DNA of 5,274 bases from an uncultured Microcoleaceae cyanobacterium (lineage in GTDB: Bacteria; Cyanobacteriota; Cyanobacteriia; Cyanobacteriales; Microcoleaceae), in NCBI GenBank assembly GCA_938083405.1, contig CALKCV010000425.1, positions 1 through 5,274 on the forward strand, in the 5' to 3' direction. Position 1 is the stretch's first letter, and each line of letters starts with the position of its first letter. The notes beneath the pieces were generated by a model, which saw nothing but the letters and a program-made list of their open reading frames with translations, made no database searches and was not told the origin of the DNA. Position numbers and translations under genes: made by a program. Positions 4,487-5,274 of this stretch are shown in pieces.

Positions 4487-5274
4487 ACAAATAGCCGCTT
4501 TTAAACTTTTGCTAAATTCAGCGATCGCCTTTAACCCCTCCTCTGGCGTTCCCTCGGCCAACCGCTTGACGATGGCGCTACCAGCGATCGCCGCATCTGC
4601 CCCCCAGTCTTTCATTTGGCGGGCGTGTTCCGGTTGAGAAATGCCAAAACCAACGCCTATCGGCTTATCCGTCACGGACCGCATTTGTTTGAGTAAATCT
4701 TGTACTCTAGCCTGTACTTCGGAACGGATCCCCGTCACTCCCGTAACGCTGACTAGATAAATGAACCCTTGAGACTGGCGGGCGATAGTATCTATTCTTT
4801 CTTGCGGACTGGTAGGCGCCACTAATAAAGTAACTTCTATTCCATAATGGGTTGCGGGTTCGAGCAAACAATTAGCCTCCTCCAAAGGCAAGTCTGGAAC
4901 CACCAAACCTTTAACCCCCGTTTTGGCAATTCGTTCTAGGAAAGCTTCGATGCCTCGGTGGAGGATGGGGTTGTAATAAGTAAAGAGGATGATGGGCGAT
5001 CGCAACTTCGGACTAACTCCCTCAACCATTTCCAAAACCGCCTCCAGACGAGTCCCCCGTTCTAAAGCGCGGGTAGCTGCTGCCTGAATTACCGGGCCAT
5101 CGGCTAAGGGGTCAGAATAGGGAACCCCGAGTTCGATTAAATCGGCCCCGTTATCGTCCAATACGGATAAAGCTTTAGCCGTAGTTTCCAAGTCTGGGTC
5201 CCCGGCGGTAATAAAAGGAATAAAAGCGCATTGGGGACCGTTTTGAGAATTGCGCAGAGATGCAAAGCGATCGG
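4484..5274 (-). CDS. trpA: Tryptophan synthase alpha subunit (TrpA), 5' end beyond window
   Basis: TrpA cleaves indole-3-glycerol phosphate to indole and glyceraldehyde-3-phosphate, and passes indole to TrpB in the alpha2beta2 complex, the last step of tryptophan synthesis. The frame is open to the right edge and gives 262 residues starting DRFASLRNSQNGPQC, so only about five to ten N-terminal residues are missing; the whole protein is of usual size. In this numbering the catalytic pair is Glu47 (IELGVPYSDP) and Asp58 (PLADGP), the expected 11 apart. Further family motifs are AFIPFITAGDPD (16-27), VPDLP (125-129), VSVTGVTG (174-181) and the phosphate-binding GVGFGIS (206-212) and GSAIV (231-235). 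A TTG at 5191 is an internal leucine codon, not a start, since family residues continue upstream of it. No trpB or other trp gene follows within the window. Confidence 0.97.
   Translation of the reverse strand, partial: DRFASLRNSQNGPQCAFIPFITAGDPDLETTAKALSVLDDNGADLIELGVPYSDPLADGPVIQAAATRALERGTRLEAVLEMVEGVSPKLRSPIILFTYYNPILHRGIEAFLERIAKTGVKGLVVPDLPLEEANCLLEPATHYGIEVTLLVAPTSPQERIDTIARQSQGFIYLVSVTGVTGIRSEVQARVQDLLKQMRSVTDKPIGVGFGISQPEHARQMKDWGADAAIAGSAIVKRLAEGTPEEGLKAIAEFSKSLKAAIC

Larger units (their letters stand above)
976..5003. repeat. HIP1 octamers (GCGATCGC), eight copies
   Basis: Exact GCGATCGC palindromes start at 976, 1288, 1888 (antiporter), 3913, 3950 (VOC gene), 4521, 4584 and 4996 (trpA). 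All lie inside genes. Random expectation for a fixed octamer is about one per 65 kb at even base composition, so this is a large excess and a mark of cyanobacterial DNA. None occurs in the left-edge 159-aa gene, psbY, the gamma-CA-like gene or the TIGR02652 gene. Confidence 0.9.

Noticed and set aside
1..5274. tRNA, rRNA or riboswitch genes
   Set aside because: I looked through the intergenic gaps, all under 180 bases, and saw no tRNA-like TTCGAATC arm, rRNA stretch or known riboswitch core.

Overview
The window comes from a cyanobacterial chromosome. It encodes the photosystem II subunit PsbY, carries the cyanobacterial HIP1 octamer (GCGATCGC) eight times in 5.3 kb (less than 0.1 expected by chance), and has a protein of a family known essentially only from cyanobacteria (TIGR02652). 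Heptameric tandem repeats and the C-rich and AAACCCGG palindromes would fit a filamentous, repeat-rich genome, but I cannot name a genus from this.

Layout. (a) 1-570, plus strand: the last 25 codons of an unidentified gene, then a 159-aa acidic, aromatic-rich protein whose ribosome binding site overlaps the upstream stop codon. This resembles the end of a polymorphic toxin followed by its immunity gene. (b) 604-640: a perfect 16-bp palindrome between convergent genes. (c) 672-2270, minus: a CPA1/NhaP-type Na+/H+ antiporter with a cytoplasmic helical tail. (d) 2304-2495, minus: psbY, only 41 codons, with a strong Shine-Dalgarno and its own intrinsic terminator just upstream of the antiporter. 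(e) 2622-3173, minus: a gamma-carbonic-anhydrase-like hexapeptide-repeat protein. (f) 3300-3821, plus, divergent: the TIGR02652 zinc-motif protein. (g) 3874-4311, plus: a small VOC/glyoxalase-fold protein. (h) 4308-4486: a compact repeat region between convergent genes, with a MITE-like inverted-repeat element of about 141 bp flanked by TTAATTA heptamers that contain both neighbouring stop codons. (i) 4484 to the right edge, minus: trpA, lacking only its first few codons.

Most genes are ordinary cyanobacterial housekeeping genes and do not form one pathway. The antiporter, psbY and the gamma-CA-like gene are collinear, but a terminator separates psbY from the antiporter. The two places that may hold something less described are the left edge (candidate toxin/immunity pair) and the repeat element between the VOC gene and trpA.
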